NCBI GenBank assembly: GCA_949710005.1
Contig: OX453277.1
Span: 12,224,178 to 12,288,177, forward strand
Length of the DNA stretch: 64,000 bases
From: Ricordea florida
Taxonomy: Eukaryota > Cnidaria > Anthozoa > Corallimorpharia > Ricordeidae
Direction of reading: 5' to 3'
Shown here: in pieces, positions 33,470 to 45,437 of the stretch
How positions within the stretch are numbered: position 1 is the first letter of the stretch
Layout of the letters: the number at the start of each line of letters is the position of its first letter
Notes under the pieces: model-generated
Seen by the model: only the letters and a program-made list of their open reading frames with translations
What the model was told of the DNA's origin: nothing
Databases searched by the model: none
Made by a program: the position numbers and the translations under genes

Positions 33470-34045
33470 TTGTCAGACAGCAAAGCTGACAGATTTCAAT
33501 CCACCTGCACACCCCATACATTTGCTTATATATGTCCTACCGGCGGCCATCTTGAACAAATTTGCCAAACAGCGATGCAGGCAATTTTTAAGTCGTGGGC
33601 CGCTGGCGTTTTGTTCAGTATATATTTTCGTGTCGCCCTCAACCAAAATGCGAGAGTCAAACTAATCCATTTAGCAGTTAATTCACGCCTACTGCAAAGG
33701 CTAGATAGGTTGAAACGAGTCTCAAACACGTGCACAACTGAAGAAAGCACAATATTCACAAGTTTGAAGGAACATGAAAATAAACACAACACTTTGGTGA
33801 ATTGGCAAGGCAGTATTCTTCAAAGGTTTAAGGCTGCTCGCACAAAACGGACCAGGAGAAGAATAAAGCGATGTTTTCCGCAATCGGCGGCTCTTCCTAA
33901 GATAAAGTTCACAATAATACGTAATGAAACCACATACAAGTTTGGAAGCCGTTTTTGGAACAGCGATGCCGTTCTGTCTTTGTCACGGTCTTTAGTCTTG
34001 AACGCAGAAAATTTAAGGTTTTTCTCTTTTTCCTCGAAAACGTAG
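33470..34045 (+). CDS. unrecognised 191-codon open frame
   Basis: A frame on the strand opposite the host gene, with a basic segment (RTKRTRRRIKRC) in the second half. I recognise no family, and its composition is compatible with chance. It is listed because it is the longest unexplained frame in this intron. It could be a repeat remnant. Confidence 0.12.
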   Translation: MSDSKADRFQSTCTPHTFAYICPTGGHLEQICQTAMQAIFKSWAAGVLFSIYFRVALNQNARVKLIHLAVNSRLLQRLDRLKRVSNTCTTEESTIFTSLKEHENKHNTLVNWQGSILQRFKAARTKRTRRRIKRCFPQSAALPKIKFTIIRNETTYKFGSRFWNSDAVLSLSRSLVLNAENLRFFSFSSKT

Positions 34046-35529
34046 CGACGTGGAAAAAAAATGATTTTCAGACTAGCGGTGCAAGAGTTACTGCGTAATA
34101 CGACACTTCCTCGTTAAAGGAAGAAAATATTCCAACCGCGACATGAGCGAGTTGAGCAGAGGACAGCTGAAGAAGCAGCCGGCCTGTCTTTCGGTCCAAC
34201 ATCATTTCGTTCAATTACTGGCCATTTGCAGAACAATAGCGACGCTAGAACTGAGTAAACAGCGGTAATTCTTCGAAGAGTGAAGTGTTTACAGGAGACG
34301 CGGATAAAATGAGAGGAAAGAGAAGAGACTTCTTACGATCTGTCAAGGAAGCGAGGAATGCAAGCTAATACGGTGAAAACACAAGCTCAGCATCTCAGCC
34401 AATCGCCTTCACCTGTATTTGTCTGTTCCTGTCAGGTGCATGCTCCACTTTGTGAGAACAACTAAGATACAGGAAATTGGCCTTACAACTCGTTTCCGTT
34501 GTGCGTCAGCCACGGCCACACAAGTGCAAAATTTAATACAGCCAGTGAAATTTAAAATTCAAAGAACGTGCATGCCCAGATTACGTTTGCTACACGAAAC
34601 ACACAAAGTCGCGCAAAACAGCGGACAGCAACTGACGGCGAGGGGCACAGCCAATGGTGCGATCGACGGCACTTGAAAGATACACAAAAACCGGGGAACT
34701 GCTGTAAAAGCTAGAGTACTCGTCCATCAATGAAGACAAAACAAACTTGACGAAGTGTGCCTGAACCAACAAAACTGATCACACTGAGGAAATCCCTAAA
34801 AAAAATACAAAAAGTCGCTATCTTCAACACAATATTTTTTTTAACTACCCACATTTGACGTTTTTCAGGGGATGTTTTCAGACGTTTGCCACGACCTCAA
34901 ACAAAATGACACAAGTCGCAGGCTTTTAGATCACAAACTCTCGAGAATGTTTTTCGAAACAGAAAGCACAGAGCTTGCGAAAATAGCAAATATTAGTAAG
35001 ATATTGGGTGCGAAACTCTAATTTTGTTAAGAGTGCACTCCTCGAAGACTGGCCTCGTTTGATGACGCTGGCAAGAATCACTGCCGAGGAAAAATATCTC
35101 ACACGACTTCATCAAAGCATTTTAATTCAGGAAAAATCCCCACTGAGCTTTTGTTTGACAAGTTGAGAACATCTATTGGGAAAGAAAGGCCAGCGATCAG
35201 CGAAACAATAGGGAAACAATTCACGACAATACCGCGCAAATCGCCCCGCCATCTGGCCAAGCAGTTCGAGAACCTCTGCGCTATTGTTTGCCATCAACAA
35301 AGAGAAAGAAAATTGAAAACTGTTCTCTATGATTAGGCGAAAACAGTACAGGGGACAAGCAGTCTGTCCACACAATCACTTCACCTGCCCAAGGCATATT
35401 CTCGCTTCCGACAACATGTTTACATCAAATTTGTCAGTAGTTTGGAACGTTTCCTCTCGTTATGAGCTTAGTCAGGTTTCGGTCGAATAAGTGAATTAAT
35501 GAGTCTTAAACCTACGCTCGCATGTTTTA

Positions 35530-35720
35530 AGAGGGTCCCCAATTGGTTTTCCGGGATCCTGGATTTGGGCCTTTTGAAGCTCGGGATTCGAGATTTTTAC
35601 GAAAAACAGGGGCGCGATTCGGGATTGCATTTAAGAATTGGTTATAGCGACTTCGGGATGAAGGAAAAAGTTTGATCGGGAAGGCGGGATTGAAGCCGAA
35701 CCCTATTGAATACCCTACTT
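35530..35720. repeat. degenerate CGGGAT-rich repeat
   Basis: Several spaced copies of CGGGATT or CGGGAT with intervening T/G-rich sequence. The pattern suggests an old internally repetitive element. Ends are not resolved. Confidence 0.35.
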
Positions 35721-36999
35721 TAAAGTAAACGTTGAGCATGAAATTTGCGTGTAAAATAAAGTGACTGTTATCACATATTCGCTTAACAGAAACAGAACTT
35801 CTATCGACTCTCAGTTTTTTTATTTATTTATTTTTTTTTTTTTTCAACCACGACACGAGCCGAAAAGTAGAATTAAAATAAGACTGCGAAGCGCCGAGAA
35901 AACGTAGAACTGTGTCAACAGGAACTTGAACTGTCAGCACAAAAAATGACAGTCATGAGTTAAGGATATTACAACGAGTAATGCGACAATAAAAATGCCC
36001 CGTGTAACTAACGTATTGTCCTGGCGGATCTTGATGTAAATCGGAAAAGGCGATAATCTCGAGGCCAAAATAATCTTTCTTAAAGGGACCGCACAAAATT
36101 GCGGAAAGGGGATATGCAAGATAAGGATTAGGAATCGGGCGAATTAAATAAAATGAATCTGATAATTAGGAAAAAGGATGAATGCATAATACCTCAAAAA
36201 GGTGAATGCCTTTCAAGCGAGTCATGGCCTTAAGTTTTCACAAGCGCGCCAAAAAATTGTACAACTAAACAAACACAGAATTTCCCGTCAGGAGTTACGA
36301 CAGGCATTCTCCGAATTTCTTATTCTTTTTTCTTTTTCTTTTGCGATACACGAACATTCTGTTCTTAATCGAGGTTTGTACTCTAACCAAATAGTCGTGA
36401 AAAATGATTTAGGTTATTCAGACAAACAGAACTCCCACGGTAGTATACTGACGTCATAGTTGATAAATTGGAGTCTCTTTATTCGAATAGCATTTCAACA
36501 ATTATTTGTTTCTCTCTAAGTCGATAACAGTTCGTATTGCTTATTACCCTACAACTGTAGATGTGACCCTTAAGGCCTTGATCCTATAAAAAAGTATAGA
36601 AATATTATTTGAATAACATCCAAGGGCGTTCATCTGCCTGCTTGTAAAGGCGAAAACCGAAATCGTTGACGGAAAAATCCGAAGAAATGACCGGATATTG
36701 TTGGTTGGAGCCGGCAACACCTGGGTTGTATTTTTATCAGCTGAGGTCTCTGAAAGCATTCTATACCCAACTGAATTCCATGAGTGAGTATTGGCAGGTC
36801 TGTCGCTCAACAGTCGGTCGTACGTCAAAGCCAAGAACGTGTATAGCGAGGGGCTCTCATTCCAGTGAAGGTGTTGTTAAGTTCAGCGGTTGTGCTTTGT
36901 AGCAAATTGCTGTTCAAATGTTGAGCCAGCTTAAAGCCACGTGACCGGACGTGGCTACAACTTCAAAACGGTTTCAAAAATAAATAAAAGACTGAACTG

Positions 37000-37310
37000 T
37001 ATAGCCTTGATACAGCTTTATTGTTGCCTTGGTACAAGCTTAGTGGCTTTGGTACAAGCGTAGCTTAGCCCTTAGCTAGTACAACCACAGTAAAACCTTA
37101 GTATGTCTCTGGTTCAAGACTGGTACTACCATGGAACTGACTAGTGGTACGATTTTGTACAACCATGGTACAATCTCAGTACGACTTTGATACAAACTTA
37201 ATACGCGAGACACAAGCTTCGTACAACCTGTCGCTACTTTGGTATAACCTCTGTGCAACCCAAGGACAACCCAAGTGGCAACCACAGTACAAGCCTAGTA
37301 CTATAAAACG
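37000..37310. repeat. degenerate minisatellite, unit near TGGTACAAGCYTAG
   Basis: GGTACAA or close variants recur every 12-25 bases across the segment (for example 37030, 37050, 37167), mixed with inverted and mutated copies. Decayed tandem repeat. Confidence 0.55.
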
Positions 37311-38103
37311 TTACACACAGCAAGTCGGACAACGAGCGAAGTAGTTTTACTGAAATTTTAAACATTTCATGGCGTCATCTGTTCTTCATAAGAGTACAGT
37401 AAGCTAGCAGGCTTTATGTAGTTTTAACCTCAAAGCACTTGTCCCTTTCGTTTCACGATCACAGCTACTTTCTCTGAGGTTGCTGTCATTTAGACTGACA
37501 AAGCTTGATTTCTGTTTTCCGCTTTCTTCAGACTCAGAGTTCAGCAGAGTATTGACACGGTGGAAAATGTAACGAGCGAAAAATGGCCTCACCAGCACAT
37601 TCTTGCCTCTGCACTCTGCGATAACGTTTCGATGACCAACCGGAATCAAGAATCTAAACTCTTTCTTTCTATCTGTCACATTTTAGTTGAAGCTGAGTCA
37701 GAACCGACATTCTCATTAAGGAAACGAGTTGGGGCTGCACGAACCAAGGAAAAAAAGAGGGTTGTAATTTTTTTTTAAGTTTTAGGAATGACTGGGGGTT
37801 TTCAATAAGTTATTCCAGTGTTTTGAGGGGTTCTCGAGCCCCGCAAAGAAGATCACGCTGTTGACACTGACTTCACTCATTCTTTCTCTTTAGTTCTGAT
37901 ATGAAATATATGTTTGCAAGACACTTGTATTGTAATGTATATAACGTTTGACACAGACTATGCCCTAGTAATATCTGCAACATTTTTATGCAAATAACTT
38001 CAGGTACAATTTAAGGCAATCTGATTTTTCCACTCCAAGGTATAACTCTGGAACTTGATGTGGGCACTCACTGCGATATTTAGGATCCTATTATGGGGAA
38101 AAT

Positions 38104-38433
38104 TGTCTACTGACGACAGATCAGCCAAAACACTTAATGATTTTAAAAGGAGCATTCGTGATCTAACTAATCAAACGGAAGCCGGTTGCAACGGCTGTAC
38201 CCTCTGTTCAACATGACACTTTTAGACTTTATTACTGAGTACTATTTTTAAAACATTTTTAGACTGCATTTTGTATTATTCATATTTTAGTGTAGATATA
38301 TTAGTTGTCTAAGTTCTGTACTTTATTTCAGTAGTGTCCCGTTGTTAATATGTGTCTCTCCCAAGCTACATGGTTTGCCACTTAAAAAAAGTTCTTCTAC
38401 TACTACTTCTACTACTACTACTCCTACTATTAC
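38104..38433 (+). mobile_element. 3' end of a LINE-type retrotransposon with (CTA)n tail
   Basis: From about 38104 the plus strand reads STDDRSAKTLNDFKRSIRDL and ends in a GCNGCTLCST-type Cys cluster before a stop. This matches the style of the C-terminus of a LINE reverse-transcriptase ORF. A 3' UTR of about 150 bases follows, ending in an interrupted (CTA)n/(CTT)n tract at 38390-38433, a typical simple-repeat tail. The element is 5'-truncated and has no catalytic domain. Confidence 0.6.
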
Positions 38434-38623
38434 ATATGAATTGGTATATATTTGCTAATTTGAATGGAGACTTTAGACTGGACGATATGACAACAATCAG
38501 AATGTCGCACTGCAAAATATTGCTTCGTGTATCAGACCACTTTGAGTTTAAATGAAACAAGACGATCTAAGATCGTAAGTCGGGCAACAGGTAGACGTCC
38601 TGTTATGAGTGTTGACCACTTAC

Positions 38624-39005
38624 TTTGCGCCGGAGTGGTCCAAAAAAGAAACGCTAAGAGTACCAAGGTCCTGGTTTCCAACGTGGCATCTTTGTTGTCG
38701 TTTCCTCGAGTTTCATCGTGAGGCACCTTGTCTTTATCAGCAAATGCTCTTCTGTCACTCTGTCCACATTTTCTGTTCACTGGAAACTCGTTTGATTTCT
38801 GCTTTGATTCTAGTGAGACATTCGCTAAATCATTTGATTCTTTTGCTGTTTTCAGTTCGCGGAACGACCCGTTTCGAAATACACGCTCATCAAACACGCC
38901 ATCTTTTAGAGTGGGTCTAACGCGAACGGTGAGTGGGTCTGTATGTTTGAGCGTCGAAAAGATGACACGATTTGTTTTCGACATATTCGCCATCGATTTC
39001 GACAT
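38624..39005 (-). CDS. possible coding exon with a strong donor
   Basis: An open frame of 127 codons, starting MSKSMANMSKTNRV, is followed by GCGCAAA/GTAAGTGG, an excellent donor, in phase 1. The sequence is rich in Lys, Arg, Asp and Glu, with a hydrophobic end (LVLLAFLFW). The family is not recognised. It lies inside intron 2 on the same strand as the Tudor-PHD-MYND gene. Its phase would fit exon 3, but that join would give only half a PHD finger. It may be an alternative first exon, a nested gene or chance. Confidence 0.25.
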
Positions 39006-41757
39006 CGTAGAAAGGTTGCGCCCGTATTACGTGTCTGCGGTATTCCCCATTGCACGTGACTGCGATTTGCGATGAAACTCGAGTGAAAACCTATAGTCGG
39101 TTTCCCGACTTATTATGCAACATCAAAATTTACGGCTCCAAAACTGTGATATTTTGTACACGGGCGGCCTAAGATCCTGATTTGAAAGGGATGGACTTAC
39201 ATCACAAAGCCTCTGAACTCAGGAGATTGCCACCGGTGATTTTATACAATGCTTCTCGAAAACAGACGCAGACCCGCTCCGAGCCGTCTAAACAGTAACT
39301 GTCCATTCTCAGAGACAACCTCCTGCATAAGATATTTCGACCCTTAAACTCTTAATAGTGATCAAAACTTAACATCTCCTTTTAGTCAAGGTATATTGCA
39401 AAGCAAACAAATTTTGAGAATTGGCAAAATAATCAACCCAAGGGTACCAAATTGATCAGGCATGACATCCTCCAAGCCACCAAATAAGTAAAGAAAATGG
39501 CGCTCACTAAAGAGAATCAACTCGTTGATTGTAAAAGAAGGTAAATAAAAAATAGAGATTATTGTGGTGGTGGTATTGTGGTAATCCTTGGTGGACTGTT
39601 GAGAGAAAAGATACAACAGTGATAACCTTGGCAAACGTTGCTGAGCGCGTATCGTGTCTTAACAACTCCAAATTCGTTACCAAGCGATTTGAAGGGTTCG
39701 CCTAGCAAGTTACTAGCCTAGGCGGGCACGAAGCTCGCTTTGGTTACATCTACTTCAATCATCGAACTAAGCTATAATGTCCACACGATACACTCAAGGG
39801 CACGTGATATGTTTCTTAGCGCTAACTTCCCGACCCACGAGGAAACCCTTTCAATTTTCAGCAACAAGAGACTGAAACAAAAATGTGTGCTCAAATTGTG
39901 CTCGCTAGACAATAACTCGCGGGAGTCCTTTGTGTCTGACGAATCACGCGTTTGAATAATTTGAGTGTGGCTTTAGCTGTGATTGATTGCTATTCGTGTA
40001 TTTGAACTTTTTAAACTAAAATAATAATTTTTGAAGCGACCCTAAGGCACCGTAGGACGCAAAATGATGGACTCGGGTGGGTAAACGACAAAACACGTTG
40101 GGAAATTTGTTACGAACTCAACACAAATGAAGCCAGAACCATACAACAAATGGACCGAAATTACAAAGGATCCCCTTGTCAGAACAAGATCTACCGCTAA
40201 AGTTTATGCTTTTTACAAGGGAACACGAAAAATTAAAGTTTCTTTCACGTAGGCAGAACTAAGCAATTTATAAATTGTAGTACACAGTTGTAGTACACTA
40301 ATTCAATTTCGGTTTCATTTTCTCAAAGTACAAAGCCAAAATAAACAAGCTTCATAATCGCCTCCACGAAAAAAGCTTGTCTCTTCGGCAAATACAGATT
40401 TCTACTCGTTTCATTATACAGTTAGGCGAACATATCCCAAAAGTCATGTTTTAGCGTGAAACTCAAGAACCGTGGACAAACAATGAAGTAATATCGAACA
40501 GCTCTTGAAACAACTTAAAAACAAGACATCACAGGATGGAGTGCTGGAGAAGTTGAATGAAACATTATACCTTGCGGGTGAATAGATAAAACTTCAAAAC
40601 AACACAAGCCTGCAGGGAAAAGCTAAAGCGAGCACAAACCTTAAACAGTTTCGATTCTGTTCAGGCGAGTTCTGTTGGGACTTCGGATCAGTTGTGGTTC
40701 TTTGTTTGTCTCGTAACATGACAAGGGTACGAGCAGAAGAGTCATGGCGCGAAACTTCAGCATGCACAATTTAAGCGGTGTTTTCGTGCGCTCATTTCCA
40801 TGCCAACCAATTTGCTTAGTAAGAACTTTAATTCCCTCGAAGTGAATACAATTCTGCTGCCACGGATATCGCTGGAAGGTCGTTTTCGTTTTGTTTGCGT
40901 ATTGCGGGTCATTTGACAAACCCGGCAAGTGGTTCAGATGCTTTGATCTCTGTTTCATCGTTTAAAAAAAAAAAAAACAAAAGAAACACATGAATGAATG
41001 TCGTGTTAGAAACTTTTTTCGTTGAACGGAAGGATTCGTCGTCTTCAATCAACCAAACGAGAGCTACTCATCAATGCAATGCAACTTGACAGTGGAAAAC
41101 GTGTAATACACTACTTTTATCAAGTTTACATAGAAACTTTATGAGAAAAACACTAGTTTTATTAAATATAGTAGGTGAATATTAAAAAAAATGCGGTTAG
41201 CGGTAAACAAAACGGCCAATGGAATTTTGATAGGCTTCTCACTACAGCAATGGACGACGGTTGATTAACAATGCCAACATTAAAATCATGGGCTTGTTAA
41301 CGAATCATTGGAAGTTACGTCCACTTTGGCAACCTAATCGCAAAGGGACAAACTGAATCATTTTAGAATATCTCTCATTATGGCCGTCTGTCCGACGAGC
41401 CTAATTTACGTCACAGCTTCCACAGTTTATGACTGCACTGCAAAGAGACCAGTTTTTGCTTCAAAGCTATTCCTCATCTACGATATTCTTGCGGCAATAG
41501 TGACGAGAAAAAAAAAATATATATATATATATGCCGAGAAGTTTTGCTTTAAGACTAAAGGGTCAGAATTTCATTTCTGTGCCATAAGACAAATTAGATG
41601 CGATAATTTGTTTTTCCTTTCTTATTCACGTTGCCTGAGTGATTTTTGCCAATTCCACACAAAATAATCGAACCTTGAAAAAGCCGTCTGTTGATTATGC
41701 GCAATTCTTTGTTTCTGAGTTCCCTGCTCAGACTGGAGACATGAAACCTTATGATTG

Positions 41758-41781
41758 TCAGGAGCCCATGATGGGCTCCTG
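41758..41781. repeat. short perfect hairpin CAGGAGCCCAT / ATGGGCTCCTG
   Basis: Two 11-base arms are perfectly inverted around a two-base centre. A related AGGAGCTCATTAATGGGCTCCTG hairpin occurs at about 29500, suggesting a dispersed small repeat. Confidence 0.6.
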
Positions 41782-42777
41782 TGATTGTAGAATGATTACA
41801 TCAAAGGGACTCAGTACGAGACCTCTACTACTGACTTTTAGTTAACGCTGTTCCGGGAAATTCTGACTTAACAATTTTACTCGTATTCTGAAATTATCAA
41901 AACTAAAATATCAGTAGTTGTTTGTTGAGTTTGCTCGTCCCGGTGCAAGTAGCTCTGAGCAGAGCAACCTTTGTGACTCAACGACCAAACTTGAAAAGGT
42001 GAGTGTAAATTTGTGAAATTAAATTGTCATCCATTTTTATCCGTGCCATCCAAAGGCCAAAGCAAATAATTTTGGTGTAGCTTTCACTATTTTACGGCAA
42101 TTCTACTTCATTATTTCTTGGGTTTCTATCCTTGCCAATGTCTATTTTTGTTTTCTTAAGAATTTCACGTAAACGCGTAACATAGGTCTTTTTAAGGCGG
42201 ACTTAAGCTTCAGCTAACCGGCAGAATATACATTCATTACAATTGCGAAGTTCACTCTCCTTAGAAACCTTCCACCCTTAAAAAGCGAAATTTTACTGAA
42301 ACTTTATTGTACAAAATCTACTGGAATACCAAGTGGTAACAAATCGATAAAAATCGATATATACACGTGTGTGATATCACTGGCGGGATAGTGTTTTCAT
42401 CGATTTGTTACCACTAGCTATTAAACCACTGAATTTACGTAATAAAAAAAATTGCATGGCCGCTTGGAGACACGCGAGATTTCTCTTTTCATGTCCAGCA
42501 CTCGCAAAGAAACTTGACGTATCTCCGCACAGTCGTGTCAGTAATATCCCCCATTTCTCCTGATCTCGTTTTTTTTTAAAGCACTTGAAGAGGGATCCTC
42601 CAGCCAGCAATGAGGAACATATTCGATGCGGCGGAGTATTCTACAGCTACTACAGAAGTTTTGACTATAAAAAAAAAACTAACGAATCTCCTTTACCAAT
42701 AGCTGTATAATGAATACATAAATACCAGCAAATGAGGCTTCAATCCTTGAAATTAAGCTATGACTTTTCGTGGACTG

Positions 42778-43172
42778 CAGTGGCGAATGGTCCTTCAAAA
42801 ACTGTCTCGCAAAATTTTAGTCGAATTTCACAGGTGTCGCAGTCTCGTTTTTTACGGCGGTTATGTGGCATAGAATTCAAGGTAGGCCACCATATAGTCA
42901 GTTTACAGGGGTATACAAGGGTTTACAAGGATATACCTTTGTAAACCCTTGTATACCCCTGTAAACACTATATCTGGTGACTATGTGGTGGCCTACCATG
43001 AATTGTATGCTGGTTCTGTGCGTCTCGCAGTCTCGATTTTATACAAAAGAATCTCAAAACTCTTTGAAGTCTCGGTCTCGCAATCTAAAAAGTCAACTAA
43101 TGTCTCAGGCTCGCAAAGAAAAACGCTAGTCTCGCCGTCTCGCAAAGTCTCGCATTTACCATTCGCCACCCC
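42778..43172. mobile_element. fold-back element with nested palindrome
   Basis: The outer ends TGGCGAATGGT (42781) and ACCATTCGCCA (43158) are inverted. Inside are repeated GTCTCGC blocks, then arms of about 30 bases at 42869-42900 and 42978-43008 (GGTAGGCCACCATATAGTCA and its inverse). At the centre is the 66-bp palindrome at 42901-42966. The element has no coding capacity. Confidence 0.65.
42901..42966. repeat. 66-bp near-perfect palindrome of GTTTACAGGGGTATACAAGG units
   Basis: Thirty-base arms are inverted with only one extra T, around a five-base ATATA centre. Each arm is itself a tandem of two related 14-16 base units. Confidence 0.9.
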
Positions 43173-43359
43173 GCTTTTGGAGCGTTTGGGTATTAAGGGG
43201 ATGATAGCCAAATGAACATCACTGGGAAAGTTTCTTCAACAATACATTCATTAATATCTTTAATACATCTGTAAACAGAGTTGTTCGATAGGTTAGAAAA
43301 TTGAAATAAAAACTATTGTTCAAAAAAATCGCTGAAGGATAGTCATCTTAATGCGTTTC

Positions 43360-43560
43360 TTCTTTATCATCGATTCGATTTTACATTGTTTAAGTCGAAG
43401 ACGAAAGCGATATATCCGACGAAGGGCTAACGCTTGAAACGTCAGCACCTCCCTTTTACCTTACGGTGGTCTAACTTACTTTACCAATTCGTTTGATTAT
43501 CCCAATTTCTTGTGCTTCAATTCCCCACCGACGCAGCACCAGTTTCTTTTGAAGCTATCC
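43360..43560 (+). mobile_element. Penelope-like element fragment with a hammerhead-like core
   Basis: GTCGAAGACGAAAGCGATAT followed by CCGACGAAGGGCTAACGCTT and GAAACGTC matches the style of the conserved non-coding segment of Penelope-like retroelements. A C-rich tail follows (CCCCACCGACGCAGCACC). The string CCGACGA..GCTAACGC..GAAAC differs by one base from the hammerhead consensus CUGANGA...GAAA. No reverse transcriptase or GIY-YIG frame is seen, so this is a fragment. Confidence 0.5.
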
Positions 43561-43718
43561 CCACAACACGATATATCAAGATGGCCTGCATTATGTTGAA
43601 ACTTGATGTCACATTTGACGTCATGGCATACGCAAATTTGGACAAGAACAACGATCATTGTTCATAGACGTCATACGACGGCAGTGACTGCATGGAAGGG
43701 ATCCCTTGAAGTTTCTTA

Positions 43719-43913
43719 TGTCGAAAAGGAGACCAAAGAAGTCCGCGGATTTTCAACACTTCACGTTTATTTTTTAGTCATACAGTTAGCTCTTGCTTCT
43801 CGCTCGCTCGCTCTCGATCTCTCCTGGCTTCTTACTGTTATCTGTTATAATTGTCTTGTGCGGCTATCAATCATCTATCAATCATCTCAATTATTGGTGC
43901 ACGATTTCCGACA
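43719..43913 (-). repeat. 3' LTR of the BEL/Pao element
   Basis: 195 bp, with TGTCG...CGACA termini. It differs from the other LTR at one position (A at about 43750 against T). On the minus strand it contains AATAAA, a possible polyadenylation signal. Confidence 0.95.
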
Positions 43914-44048
43914 CACTCCCCTGTTTGTCTTAAACAAACACTAGTATCGTGCAAGTGCTAAATGAATTCAAGAAAACCTCGCAACTAATAACTAAACCTT
44001 ACTACTAAGAAATAGCTCAGAGTTCTGAAACGAAATAAACTGTTCAGT

Positions 44049-45437
44049 TCAACTTGTCTCTGCGCTCTGCACTTCCTGAATGCGATATCGTGCCGCAACA
44101 GCCGCATCTCGTGTTGGTCTGAATGTGGGGGCATTCGGATTCAGCTGTGCTTGCGTTGCGACCGTTTGTCTGTCACACGATAACTCTAACGGATAAAGTT
44201 GTTGCACTGCCCTTTCTAGGATCGTCTTCCCTGCTCTCAACTTTGCAGCTCGCACGATCCCGTCCCTTCCTGTGATCAAGTCCTCCACAATTCCAAGTTT
44301 CCACTTGTTCCGGTTTCGATCTTCGTCCTTTATGATCATCACGTCCCCTCTGGTTAACTGGCCGATCTGTCTCGCTTTCTGCTTCAGACGATGTCGCTCC
44401 CTCAGCCCTCGCAGGTACTCGGTTGTCCACCGTTTCCACAATGCTTGTTTGCATTTTCGCAGATACTTTGCCCGTCGGCGGAGTTCCGCATCTTTAAGGT
44501 GAAACGGTTCAAGCTCTGGCAATTGGTTTGGTCTGAGGAAAAGTAGCGAAGCAGGCGTCAGTGTAGGAAGTTGGATATCATCCTCGACATAGCTTAATGG
44601 ACGATTGTTCAGAGCGATTTCCACGTCAAGAACAACTTCGCATAGCTCTGTCCAAGAAAGCATGCCGTTACCGATTGTCTTGTAGAGTGAAGACTTGACT
44701 AGTGCGATGAGACGCTCGAACTGACCTCCCCACCAGGGGGCGCGGCTCAGATTGAATTGCCACCTTATATCTTGATGAGCCAAGTAGTCTTGTACCTTCT
44801 CGTCACTAGTCACTTGTTTGAGCCATTTCGCTGCTCCTACAAATGTCTTCCCATTGTCGGAATAAATCTTTGCCGGACGGCCACGGTGCGCGATAAGGCG
44901 TTTTAAACTTCTTAGGAATTCGCCGGTCTCCAGGTTTTCTATCACTTCGATGTAGACTCCTCTTGTCAGGCTACACGAGAACAATGCAAGGTAGGCTTTG
45001 CCTGCTATCTTGGACTTGCGGCGATACTTGAGGGGGCCGGCAAAATCAACTCCGATCACTTCGAATGGAGTACTGCCTTCAGTGCGGTCGGTGGGTAAGG
45101 GTCCGGGGGGTGGAGTAGCCAGTGCAATGGCTTGAAACCGTTTACACCCCGCACACGACTTTATCACTTGTTTAACGAGCTTCCTGAGACGTGGTACCCA
45201 ATGCTGTTCACGAATCTTAGTCATCGTTAGGCCTACGCCTCCATGCAGGGTGTCGACGTGCGATCGTTGAACCAACTTACGAGTGTAGGGTGCCGTATCT
45301 GGGAGGTAAATGGGATAATGGCCTTGAATTCTCCCCTTGCATACTAACACGTCATCTTGTTCGTTTTGAATATTGAGCTGCAAGCGATCTTCTTCAAACT
45401 TTTCACTGGATTTCCCTTGTTCTTGAGCCCGCTTGGT
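44049..45437 (-). pseudogene. integrase region of BEL/Pao pol
   Basis: The frame begins just after a TGA and runs about 445 codons from its first Met to a normal stop. It shows an H-H-C-C zinc-binding region (HVDTLHGG, then CAGC) and the DDE integrase core with VDFAGP, YSDNG and GQFERL. The usual C-terminal BEL domain follows. It is in the same frame as the upstream pol segments, so the only break at its start is the single in-frame stop at 45438-45440. Confidence 0.9.

Larger units (their letters stand above)
33052..43713 (-). other. left part of predicted intron 2
   Basis: Apart from the entries listed separately I see no exon of the minus-strand gene here. The stretch is AT-rich, with a degenerate CGGGAT-rich repeat at 35530-35720, a degenerate GGTACAAG minisatellite at 37000-37310, poly-A/T runs and an AT run at about 41517-41532. 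Confidence 0.4.
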
